A stretch of DNA of 11,355 nucleotides from positions 1-11,355 of the forward strand of contig JABDKZ010000101.1 of the NCBI GenBank assembly GCA_013001935.1, in the 5' to 3' direction. The notes beneath the pieces were generated by a model that saw only the letters and a list, made by a program, of their open reading frames with translations, did no database searches and was not told the DNA's origin. Position 1 is the stretch's first letter, and every line of letters begins with the position of its first letter. Source of the DNA: Maribacter sp. Lineage in GTDB: Bacteria > Bacteroidota > Bacteroidia > Flavobacteriales > Flavobacteriaceae. Shown piece by piece: positions 1-6,937 of the stretch. Made by a program: the position numbers and the translations under genes.

Positions 1-388
1 GATACAGGCAGAAAGACCTTTTGATGTTACCCTGGGTGCGGACCCAATTACCTATTACGATTTAAGGCAATTGATACGTAGTGAAGATGCATCTTTGGTA
101 GTGGCAGAAATAGAAGGTAAAATCGTAGGTTCAGGATATGCATTGGTAAAACCAGCAAGACATTATTTGAACCACAAGTATTATTCGTATTTAGGATTTA
201 TGTTCACCTTACCTGATTATCGGGGCATGGGGGTAAATACCAAAATAATTAAAAAATTAAAGGAATGGTCCTATGCTAAAGGCCTCCATGAAATTCGATT
301 AACGGTCTACGATGAAAACCATAAAGCTATTAAGGCCTATGAAAAAGTGGGCTTTAAGAAACATATTATCGAGATGCGACTTGAATAA
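1..388 (+). CDS. GNAT-family N-acetyltransferase, 5' end outside window
   Basis: This is the C-terminal part of a GCN5-related N-acetyltransferase, which moves an acetyl group from acetyl-CoA to an amine on a small molecule or protein; the substrate cannot be told. The frame is open from base 2 with no stop, and the residues encoded before the TTG at 71 (ending ...TYYDLRQL) fit the N-terminal half of the fold, so the gene starts before the window and the TTG is an internal Leu codon. Visible GNAT landmarks are the central strand VVAEIEGKIVGSGYA, the acetyl-CoA pyrophosphate-binding motif YRGMGVN (R-G-M-G codons at 221-232), and the C-terminal NHKAIKAYEKVGFKK signature. The stop is TAA at 386-388. 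kynU follows 61 bp later in the same direction. The family call is firm; the function within the family is unknown. Confidence 0.88.
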   Translation, partial: IQAERPFDVTLGADPITYYDLRQLIRSEDASLVVAEIEGKIVGSGYALVKPARHYLNHKYYSYLGFMFTLPDYRGMGVNTKIIKKLKEWSYAKGLHEIRLTVYDENHKAIKAYEKVGFKKHIIEMRLE

Positions 389-418
389 TATGGCTTCAAC
401 CCCATATATTTTATTAAA
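388..418 (+). terminator. weak intrinsic terminator candidate after GNAT gene
   Basis: A 6-bp perfect inverted repeat, ATATGG (388-393) and CCATAT (402-407), with an 8-nt loop is followed by the T-rich run ATTTTATT. It begins on the last base of the GNAT stop codon. The stem is short and AT-rich, so this is only a plausible terminator. Confidence 0.3.
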
Positions 419-428
419 ATTGAAGTTG

Positions 429-436
429 TACTTTTG
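429..436 (+). promoter_or_regulatory. kynU promoter -7 element (TAnnTTTG)
   Basis: TACTTTTG matches the Bacteroidetes primary sigma factor -7 consensus TAnnTTTG exactly and lies 13 nt before the kynU ATG. No well-spaced TTG -33 element is visible, so strength is uncertain and the leader would be very short. Confidence 0.45.
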
Positions 437-449
437 AACAAAAGAAACT

Positions 450-1724
450 ATGCAATTTCAGAATACCTTGGCATTTGCCCAAAAAATGGATGCAGAGGAT
501 GAACTTCGCAAATACCGCAATGAATTCCATTTTCCAAAAATGAATGGCAAAGAGGTAATTTATTTTACAGGAAATTCATTGGGACTGCAACCCAAAACTT
601 CCCAAAAGTATATTGATGAGGTAATGAATGACTGGAAAGAATTGGCAGTTGAAGGCCATTTTCATGCCGACAAGCCTTGGTGGGATTATCATGAACGCTT
701 GGCAGCGCCATTAGCTAAGGTCGTAGGTGCCAATATTGAGGAAGTATCCGTAATGAATACGTTAAGTGTAAACTTGCATTTATTAATGGTTTCATTTTAT
801 AGACCTACAACTACCCGATTTAAGATTTTGTGTGAAGAAAAGGCCTTTCCCAGTGATCAATATATGCTTCAAAGTCAGGTTCGGTTCCACGGCTTAGATC
901 CAAATGAAGCAATTATCGAGATTAAGAAAAAGGAGGGTGAAAATTATTGGCGTACAGAAGAGGTATTAAATAAAATAGAAGAAATAGGGGATGAGCTCGC
1001 ATTGGTCTTGATTGGCGGGGTAAACTATTATAATGGGCAGGTCTTTGATATGAAAACCATTACCAAAGCGGGTAAATCAGTTGGTGCGTTCGTTGGTTGG
1101 GATTTAGCGCATGCCGTTGGTAATGTTGCATTAAGGCTGCATGACTGGGAAGTTGATTTTGCAGCATGGTGTAGTTACAAATATATGAATAGTGGCCCTG
1201 GAAATGCATCCGGGATCTTCGTGAATAAAAAGTATTTGGGTAAGGATGATATACCAAGATTTGAGGGTTGGTGGGGTACTAAAAAAGAGACTCGATTCTT
1301 AATGGAGCCCAAATTTGAACCTTTGGACAATGCCGATGCATGGCAAATAAGCAATCCACCTGTACTTTCCTTGGCACCGTATTTGGCTTCGCTGCAGCTT
1401 TTTGAAGACGTTGGCATGAAGGCACTGATAAGGAAAAGGGATAAAATTGTTGCGTATTTGGAGTATATCTTAAATGAGATAGACAAGCAGGTTGAAAGTA
1501 GTTTTGAAATAATAACCCCAATAGATAGGGGCTGCCAGTTATCAGTTTTTTTGCATGGACAGGGTAGACCGTTGTTTGAATATTTGATGAAGAATGGTGT
1601 AATTGCCGATTGGCGGGAGCCTAATGTTATCCGTTTGGCACCGGCTCCATTTTACTGTTCGTATGAAGATATGTACCGCTTTGGACAGATCTTAAAGGAT
1701 GGAATTTTGACAAAAAGAGCGTAG
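450..1724 (+). CDS. kynU: kynureninase
   Basis: Cytosolic PLP enzyme (EC 3.7.1.3) that splits L-kynurenine or 3-hydroxykynurenine into (3-hydroxy)anthranilate and L-alanine, in tryptophan breakdown or de novo NAD synthesis from tryptophan. At 424 residues it has the family's usual length and looks intact. Fold-type I aminotransferase landmarks are visible: FTGNSLGLQP (residues 39-48), VMNTLSVN (101-108), the phosphate-binding FPSD (133-136), WDLAHAVGN (217-225) with D218 expected to pair with the PLP ring nitrogen, and WCSYKYMNSGPG (240-251) with K244 as the Schiff-base lysine and Y243 beside it. The ATG at 450 is well placed before the first conserved block and 13 nt after a TAnnTTTG motif. 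No kynurenine 3-monooxygenase or tryptophan dioxygenase gene lies in the window, so the pathway context is incomplete. An MFS gene follows after 48 bp. Confidence 0.96.
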   Translation: MQFQNTLAFAQKMDAEDELRKYRNEFHFPKMNGKEVIYFTGNSLGLQPKTSQKYIDEVMNDWKELAVEGHFHADKPWWDYHERLAAPLAKVVGANIEEVSVMNTLSVNLHLLMVSFYRPTTTRFKILCEEKAFPSDQYMLQSQVRFHGLDPNEAIIEIKKKEGENYWRTEEVLNKIEEIGDELALVLIGGVNYYNGQVFDMKTITKAGKSVGAFVGWDLAHAVGNVALRLHDWEVDFAAWCSYKYMNSGPGNASGIFVNKKYLGKDDIPRFEGWWGTKKETRFLMEPKFEPLDNADAWQISNPPVLSLAPYLASLQLFEDVGMKALIRKRDKIVAYLEYILNEIDKQVESSFEIITPIDRGCQLSVFLHGQGRPLFEYLMKNGVIADWREPNVIRLAPAPFYCSYEDMYRFGQILKDGILTKRA

Positions 1725-1744
1725 TGCATCTTAGCTAATTCAGG

Positions 1745-1752
1745 TAGTTTTG
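1745..1752 (+). promoter_or_regulatory. MFS gene promoter -7 element (TAnnTTTG)
   Basis: TAGTTTTG is an exact TAnnTTTG match in the 48-bp gap between kynU and the MFS gene, 20 nt before the MFS ATG. The -33 region has no clear TTG at the usual spacing. If used, the transporter could be expressed separately from kynU; co-transcription by read-through is also possible. Confidence 0.4.
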
Positions 1753-1772
1753 CCATCAACTAAGTACGTAAA

Positions 1773-2927
1773 ATGAACTCACTTAGATTAATCCTATCTA
1801 ATCCGCGATATTTTGGTCCCGCATGGGTTTTCGCAAGTCTTAATATCTTGTTTGGTACCTGGGCTATAAACATTCCAACGGTTAAAGAGAACTTGGGAAT
1901 CGATAAGGCCGATTTGGGTATCGCTATTTTTTTTCTATCGCTTGGTGTTTTTACTGTTTTTCCTATAGCTGCCAAGATTATAAATAAAGTTGGGGTAGGG
2001 CGGGCAACCTCCTTGGGTGTCTTATGTAGTAGTTTGGTAGCCTTATTGCCCTTGCTAGCCCCAAATTATTATACACTAATGGCATCACTTTTTCTTTTCG
2101 GGGCATTTAATGGTTTTACTGATATTGCCATGAATACTTTGGTCACAGAGCTAGAGAAGCAGGACAATCAAAAATTCATGTCCGCTGCGCATGGGTTTTT
2201 CAGTTTAGGAGGAGTTTTGGCCGGATTGGGTAGTTTCTTGATTGTAGCTATTGGTAACCCTCCTTTGCATATGCTCATAGCGGTGGTATTGGTTATATCG
2301 GTAAATGCGGTTTTTTTCAATAGGTATTATCATATTAAGGCGGCTCCCGTAGATAAGGAACCATTCAGTCTAAAGCTCTTTAAGCCTTTGATGATATTGG
2401 GCATTGTCTCTTTTATAGCAATGGGAAGTGAAGGCGCTATTGTAGATTGGAGTGGTCTTTATTTGAAGGAAATAAGCTTGGCTCCTGAAGCCCTTTGGGG
2501 CGCCGGCTTCCTAGGTTTTCAAATAACAATGACTTTAGGTCGCTTTTTAGGGGACGCCATTAGTACCAGGATCGGTTCGGTAAAAATGGTAGCCTTAGGG
2601 GCGTTAATTGCTATTTCAGGATATGTATTGGTGTTGACAACAGCTACCTATTTTGCTATTGCCGGATTTGCATTAAGTGGATTGGGTTTTTCTGTAATGG
2701 TGCCTGAGTTGTTCCGTATAGGGGGCAATGTCAAAGGAATTGATTCCTCACAAGGAGTTTCCTTTATTGCCGGTTTAGGTTATACAGGATTTCTTATGGC
2801 GCCACCTATTTTAGGTTTTATTGCCAAAAGCTCTTCGTTGTTGAGTTGTTTTATTGTATTACTGATTTGCGCAATCCTAATCTTGGCCGCTACTTCTGTG
2901 CTGAACCGTAAACGCGTTAACAGTTAG
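1773..2927 (+). CDS. MFS transporter, YbjJ/MosC-like
   Basis: Major facilitator superfamily inner-membrane transporter of 384 residues with about 12 hydrophobic segments; the substrate is unknown. Motifs typical of the YbjJ/MosC-like branch can be seen: the N-terminal TWAINIPTVKENLGIDKADLGIA stretch (from residue 29, shown in part as IPTVKENLGI), GFTDIAMNT (114-122), the conserved HGFFSLGG (140-147), EGAIVDWSGLYL (220-231) with its acidic and Trp residues inside the membrane region, and MTLGRFLGD (253-261), the cytoplasmic-loop motif of the second half. The central loop (about 185-204) is hydrophilic, as usual between the two six-helix halves. The ATG at 1773 is the first in frame and leaves a short hydrophilic lead before helix 1. 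The position after kynU hints at moving a tryptophan/kynurenine metabolite or a sugar, but that is inference only. The gene converges on the lipoprotein gene with a 9-bp gap. Confidence 0.88.
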   Translation: MNSLRLILSNPRYFGPAWVFASLNILFGTWAINIPTVKENLGIDKADLGIAIFFLSLGVFTVFPIAAKIINKVGVGRATSLGVLCSSLVALLPLLAPNYYTLMASLFLFGAFNGFTDIAMNTLVTELEKQDNQKFMSAAHGFFSLGGVLAGLGSFLIVAIGNPPLHMLIAVVLVISVNAVFFNRYYHIKAAPVDKEPFSLKLFKPLMILGIVSFIAMGSEGAIVDWSGLYLKEISLAPEALWGAGFLGFQITMTLGRFLGDAISTRIGSVKMVALGALIAISGYVLVLTTATYFAIAGFALSGLGFSVMVPELFRIGGNVKGIDSSQGVSFIAGLGYTGFLMAPPILGFIAKSSSLLSCFIVLLICAILILAATSVLNRKRVNS

Positions 2928-2936
2928 CGTATTCAA

Positions 2937-3614
2937 TTAGTTGGTCTTTACTTCAATATTGGTGAAATAAAGTTTGAAACCTTCATCATTTTTGTGCATT
3001 TTGGCAATAGTAAGACCATTTATTTCAGCATAATCTTCCCATGTTGTTACTAAGGAAGCTTCAGGTTGATTTCCTTTTCTAAAGACCCATTCCTTGATCA
3101 AATAATCTTCCTCGAAGTAAAAATCATAGGCATCGCCAGGGGTATAACCTCCTTCAGACCCATATACAATGGTAAGTTTATGCATTGGTTTTTTGCTTAG
3201 AGGAGCTATTTCTTCCTCTTGATGTGAAAAAGTGTAATTACCTTCGTCCCAAATAAGATTAAAAGGGGCCATTAACCAATATTTATCATTGATGAACCCA
3301 CCATTTGTTTTCATAGCTACACTATCCATTTTAGACCTATTGTAGGTAATGGTATCCTCTGCTGTTATTGAGGTGATCTGATTTTTATTCACCTCCCATA
3401 TCCAAGTGCGTTCAAAATGGGAAGTATCCCGATCAACATTAAATGTGAACTGAAGCTCATTGACTTTTTTCCAATTTTCAAATCCACTTTTATAAGCCAC
3501 TTTTTCAACGAGGCTCAGTTCTTTTACAAGGTCTGCTTTTTCCTGTTTCTTTTCAGATTTGCAAGCAAAGAGAAGAATACTGCAGATAATAGGAAATAAA
3601 TGGGAATATTTCAT
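2937..3614 (-). CDS. lipoprotein of unknown function
   Basis: A 225-residue predicted lipoprotein. The N-terminus has a short charged start, a hydrophobic core and a lipobox ending LFAC with C18 as the lipidation site, then a charged KSEKKQEK stretch. The mature part is rich in alternating aromatic and charged residues (WKKVNELQFTFNV, RTWIWEV, YDFYFEEDYLIKEWVF), suggesting an all-beta fold; a LolA/LolB-like half-barrel is possible but not demonstrated. I do not recognise a named family. The residues after C18 do not form a clear Bacteroidetes surface-export signal, so a periplasm-facing outer- or inner-membrane anchor is likelier. The ATG at 3614 lies 15 nt after a good TAnnTTTG promoter. The gene is on the same strand as the adhesin operon but separated from it by a terminator, so it is probably its own transcription unit. 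Confidence 0.82.
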   Translation of the reverse strand: MKYSHLFPIICSILLFACKSEKKQEKADLVKELSLVEKVAYKSGFENWKKVNELQFTFNVDRDTSHFERTWIWEVNKNQITSITAEDTITYNRSKMDSVAMKTNGGFINDKYWLMAPFNLIWDEGNYTFSHQEEEIAPLSKKPMHKLTIVYGSEGGYTPGDAYDFYFEEDYLIKEWVFRKGNQPEASLVTTWEDYAEINGLTIAKMHKNDEGFKLYFTNIEVKTN

Positions 3615-3629
3615 TTTTTAATGTTTGTT

Positions 3630-3662
3630 CAAATATAACGGAATGAATTTACATTATTGCAA
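3630..3662 (-). promoter_or_regulatory. lipoprotein gene promoter (TTG-N22-TAnnTTTG)
   Basis: Read on the minus strand, TATATTTG (3637 down to 3630) is an exact -7 match and TTG (3662 down to 3660) is a -33 match, with a 22-nt spacer, within the 17-23 nt range reported for Flavobacterium-type promoters. The ATG follows 15 nt downstream. It is the only promoter in the window with both elements at acceptable spacing. Confidence 0.6.
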
Positions 3663-3703
3663 CTAAAAGAAAGGCCTTAACGCATTTGAGGATTAAGGCC
3701 TTT
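3661..3703 (-). terminator. intrinsic terminator of the adhesin/T9SS operon
   Basis: A perfect 11-bp inverted repeat, AAAGGCCTTAA (3670-3680) and TTAAGGCCTTT (3693-3703), with a 12-nt loop lies 44 bp past the stop codon of the OmpA-family gene. On the minus strand the hairpin is followed by a T-rich tract (TTTCTTTTAG), as expected for Rho-independent termination in that direction. The plus-strand side also has TTT in its arm but no long T run after it. The -33 element of the lipoprotein promoter begins at the edge of this terminator. Confidence 0.8.
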
Positions 3704-3747
3704 GCAATAACAATAATAAGGAACTAAGAATATTTTTTGTTCCAGTA

Positions 3748-5703
3748 TTATTTCGATTTTACTAAAATTTCACTTCCACCTTTAATCCTAATAATGGGGA
3801 ATTCGGTCCTTCTATTCAGTTCCAACTCTGCCGGACTGCAATCTTTCCTGCCCGTACAGTGATTGATCTGCATACGCTTTCCAAAACCTTTATAGGAAAG
3901 TATGTGGTTTTTAGGAACTCCATTTGCGATCAAATAATCATAGGTAGACTTTGCCCTTCTTTCTGATAATTGGTCATTATATCTATGACTTCCAATAGGA
4001 TCGGTGTGTGCCTCTAGTTTAATAACCATATCCGGATAGGTCTTGGTCATAAGCTTAACCACCTTGTCCAATTCCAACGCGGCGTCTGGCCTAATATTAC
4101 TTTTGTTGAAATCGAAATAGATTTTGTTCAGGTCCGCCAAGAGCTTTACATCAAGGATTGGTTCCAATACAATGTCCTGTCGCATTACTTTCGTTGTCAA
4201 TGGTGTTGTGAACGTATTTATATATACGCTTTTGTGAGGGTGTGTACGACGTACAGCATCTATTCTATAGTTACTTTTCCTGTTCACGAACGTTTTATAA
4301 TAGCCGTTCGCATCTGTCAACACTTCTCCAATTATTGATTCGTTCTTTTGATTGACAATGGATATTCGTACGCTGTCCAAAGGTTGATTATTCACTCTAT
4401 CAGTAACAAAACCTTCAATCGATAAAGAAGGGGTGAATTCGAACTCATAAATATCGTCACTTCCAAGACCACCTTCCCGATTGGAACTCACATATCCCGT
4501 TATACCATCCTCATAAGCGAAAAATCCAAAATCATCACTATCACTATTTAGAGGAGCTCCAAGGTTTATTACATCAATGATCTTGTCATTTTTATCCGCC
4601 ACTGTTGAATAAACATCCAATTGACCAAAACCAACATGTCCGTCAGAAGAAAAAAATAATCTACCTTCTTTATTTACGTAAGGGAACATTTCGTCACCTT
4701 CTGTATTTACTATAGGACCAGCATTTATTGCCGGACCAATTCTTCCTCTTTCATGGATTTCTGAGTAGTAAATATCCGTGCCACCCATTCCACCAGGTCT
4801 ATCTGAAGTATAGTATAGCCTTCTTCTGTCTGGGGAAACATAAGGATGTCCGGTAGAGTAATAATCACTATTGATCACAAGATTACGATTCACCAACCAT
4901 TCATCATCTATTTTAATTGCACTAAAAATTTTGAGATTAATCTCTTTTTTGGCGCCATAGCCTTCTTTGTTTTTGTAATAGTTATTTCTAGTAAAATAAA
5001 TTACAGTGTCTTTTTTATAATCCGAGGTGAAAATCAATGAGCTTTCATGGAACTTGGTGTTGACATCTCCTTTTAACTTCTCTGGTTGTGCATTTGGATT
5101 ATCCGATTTCACCTTGAACAGGTCTAACCAAGGCTCTTCGTTCCAGCCATAAGCCTCACCATTTACCAAGTCCTTTCTTGCTGATGAGAAATATAGATAT
5201 TCCCCTCTGGCAAAAACCCCAAAATCACTCTCTGGCGAATTAAAGGTAGCTGGAGTCACATCATATCTTTCCCGACTATTGAATACGATCGATGCTAAAT
5301 TCCCATCCTTTAAGAATCGCCTGACCCGAGAGTCGTTCTTATTATATTTCTTGTATTTTTTCAACCATTTCTCTGCAAGTTTGTGCTGACCATCACTATA
5401 AAGCGCCATGGCATATTTGAAGTAATAATCAGTTGAAACACTGGTATTATTTACAATAGCCTCAAAATGGGGTAAGGACTTCTTGAAATTCCTGATTAAA
5501 AGATAACATTCGGCCAATCGTTGGTGAGCGTGCGCCGTGTTAAAGTCTTTATCGATCATTTTTTCATATTCACCAATGGCCTTGACATAGGCAAATTGGC
5601 CAAAATAGTAATCACCCCTTTTCTGTGCACCATACTGTGCAACCATTAGCTGACTTATCAGCATTAGAGTAAACAGCGTTAAATATTTTTGAAATGATTT
5701 CAT
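3748..5703 (-). CDS. PorE-like OmpA-family protein (TPR, PD40, CarboxypepD_reg, OmpA)
   Basis: A 651-residue exported protein whose domain order matches PorE, a T9SS-associated periplasmic protein of Porphyromonas gingivalis that binds peptidoglycan. In order: signal peptide (about 1-22, ending MVAQ); TPR-like helices (about 29-130); a PD40/WD40-like propeller (about 150-420) with blades such as SPDRRRLYYTSDRPGG (290-305), EGRLFFSSDG (346-355) and GYVSSNREGGLGSDDIY (403-419); a carboxypeptidase regulatory-like beta sandwich (about 427-514); and an OmpA C-terminal domain (about 525-640). In the last, D568 (EAHTD) and R583 (LSERRA) line up with the Asp and Arg that hold diaminopimelate in OmpA proteins, and NRRTEF closes the domain. 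C616 and C622 could form a disulfide, as in many Bacteroidetes OmpA domains. It is the last gene of the operon, 21 bp after the PorP/SprF-like gene. It could be a paralogue serving this adhesin rather than the core PorE. Confidence 0.92.
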   Translation of the reverse strand: MKSFQKYLTLFTLMLISQLMVAQYGAQKRGDYYFGQFAYVKAIGEYEKMIDKDFNTAHAHQRLAECYLLIRNFKKSLPHFEAIVNNTSVSTDYYFKYAMALYSDGQHKLAEKWLKKYKKYNKNDSRVRRFLKDGNLASIVFNSRERYDVTPATFNSPESDFGVFARGEYLYFSSARKDLVNGEAYGWNEEPWLDLFKVKSDNPNAQPEKLKGDVNTKFHESSLIFTSDYKKDTVIYFTRNNYYKNKEGYGAKKEINLKIFSAIKIDDEWLVNRNLVINSDYYSTGHPYVSPDRRRLYYTSDRPGGMGGTDIYYSEIHERGRIGPAINAGPIVNTEGDEMFPYVNKEGRLFFSSDGHVGFGQLDVYSTVADKNDKIIDVINLGAPLNSDSDDFGFFAYEDGITGYVSSNREGGLGSDDIYEFEFTPSLSIEGFVTDRVNNQPLDSVRISIVNQKNESIIGEVLTDANGYYKTFVNRKSNYRIDAVRRTHPHKSVYINTFTTPLTTKVMRQDIVLEPILDVKLLADLNKIYFDFNKSNIRPDAALELDKVVKLMTKTYPDMVIKLEAHTDPIGSHRYNDQLSERRAKSTYDYLIANGVPKNHILSYKGFGKRMQINHCTGRKDCSPAELELNRRTEFPIIRIKGGSEILVKSK

Positions 5704-5724
5704 GCTTAATGGTTTTATATTGGA

Positions 5725-6630
5725 CTAGAAGTATCTAGGTGATTTGTAAGGTCCTTTGGATTTTAGCCTTAATTCGTATATTAAGATTACTTCATGTGTT
5801 CCTGTGGTATAAGGTCTTATATTACCTGTCGGAATATCATAGGCATATCCTAATCTGAAGTCTTTGGATACTTGATAGTCGATTAATGCTCCAAAATTCG
5901 AGGCATCATTAAATCTATAGGATGCCCCTATCCAGAATTTTTCAGAAAAAAGAAAATTAGCTGTTAAGTCATACGTGGCAGGTGCCCCATTGGTAAATTT
6001 TGCAATCATTGTCGGTTTGAATTTGGTGTTTTCCGATAGGTCAAAAACCAGTCCACCAATGGCGTAATAGCTATTGCGCTCCAAAGCTTCAAACTCACCT
6101 TCATTTAGATCGGTGTTCAATATTCTTGGTGAGGAAATACCGGCATACCATTTATTAGAGCTTATATACAGCCCGGCCCCAAAGTTCGGTGACCAGTTAT
6201 TAAAACTGGAATTGAAGAACATGTCATTGGAGTCCGGTGTTTCCAAAACATAATTGGAAAAGCCGGCTTTTAAACCAAAAGATAATTTTGCGGCAGCTGT
6301 AACAGGAACTGAATATGAAAAATCACCGTACACATAATTGGTTTGTTCAAAACCAAGATTGTCGTTGATATATGATATTCCTAGACCAACACGATCATTC
6401 CGTAATGGAGCGTGAATTGAAAGTGTACTTGTTTTTGGGTTTCCCTCAATTCCTGCCCACTGATTTCTGTGCAATGCTGTCACATTCAAAGTTCCCCTGC
6501 TTCCAGCATACGCTGGGTTAACAGATATTGTATTGTACATATACTGGGTGAACTGTGGTAACTGCTGGGCAGTTACCGTAGTGCCTACAGTAAAGAACAT
6601 TGCAATTAAGTAATTGTTTAAATTTCTCAT
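5725..6630 (-). CDS. PorP/SprF-family type IX secretion membrane protein
   Basis: A 301-residue outer-membrane beta-barrel protein of the PorP/SprF family (TIGR03519 type). Known members are needed, one partner per cargo, for T9SS secretion or surface attachment of proteins with a type B C-terminal domain, as SprF is for the gliding adhesin SprB in Flavobacterium johnsoniae. The signal peptide is residues 1-21 (VTA before QQ). The mature start carries the family hallmark QFTQYMYNTISVNPAYAGSRG (from 26; core MYNTISVNPAYAG), followed by HRNQWAGIEGNPKT, then alternating amphipathic strands to a C-terminal strand EVILIYELRL. The length is normal and no lesion is seen. The ATG at 6630 lies 10 bp after the stop of the 1409-residue cargo gene, so the two are almost certainly co-transcribed and probably co-translated. 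The specific pairing with that cargo is inferred from adjacency. Confidence 0.94.
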   Translation of the reverse strand: MRNLNNYLIAMFFTVGTTVTAQQLPQFTQYMYNTISVNPAYAGSRGTLNVTALHRNQWAGIEGNPKTSTLSIHAPLRNDRVGLGISYINDNLGFEQTNYVYGDFSYSVPVTAAAKLSFGLKAGFSNYVLETPDSNDMFFNSSFNNWSPNFGAGLYISSNKWYAGISSPRILNTDLNEGEFEALERNSYYAIGGLVFDLSENTKFKPTMIAKFTNGAPATYDLTANFLFSEKFWIGASYRFNDASNFGALIDYQVSKDFRLGYAYDIPTGNIRPYTTGTHEVILIYELRLKSKGPYKSPRYF

Positions 6631-6640
6631 TTTTGGGGTT

Positions 6641-6937
6641 TTATTTTGTACCTAGATAGATGTATCCATTAATTGGTTCAAAGTCTCTATTAGTCACTTT
6701 AATGATGTAATAGTACGTACCGGCAGGGAGCATTCCAGAATTACCAAATGAATTGTTAGGTGAACTACCTCCCCAATCATTTTGATATTCAACACCTTCA
6801 TAAACCTTTGACCCCCATCTGTTAAATAACATCACATCAAATCTGAAATCGCAGTTATCTACACCTTTAATTTCAAAATAGTCATTCACACCATCACCAT
6901 TTGGAGTAACGGTCTTAGAGGCGATAATATCCTTTCT
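6641..6937 (-). other. T9SS type B C-terminal sorting domain (within the adhesin gene)
   Basis: Codons for residues about 1312-1409. The signature runs VTPNGDGVND, then LFNRWGSKVYEG, WGG and a final GTYYYIIKV...GYIYLGT strand pair, matching the gliding motility-associated C-terminal domain (TIGR04131 type). Type B domains are recognised by T9SS together with a PorP/SprF partner, and such a gene lies 10 bp downstream. Confidence 0.93.

Noticed and set aside
71..388. GNAT gene starting at the TTG at 71 as a complete 105-residue protein
   Set aside because: The frame is open to base 2 and the upstream residues fit the family. A 105-residue product would lack the first part of the fold.
1175..1521. 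Minus-strand frames of 80 and 103 codons inside kynU
   Set aside because: Antisense shadows of a well-conserved kynureninase coding sequence.
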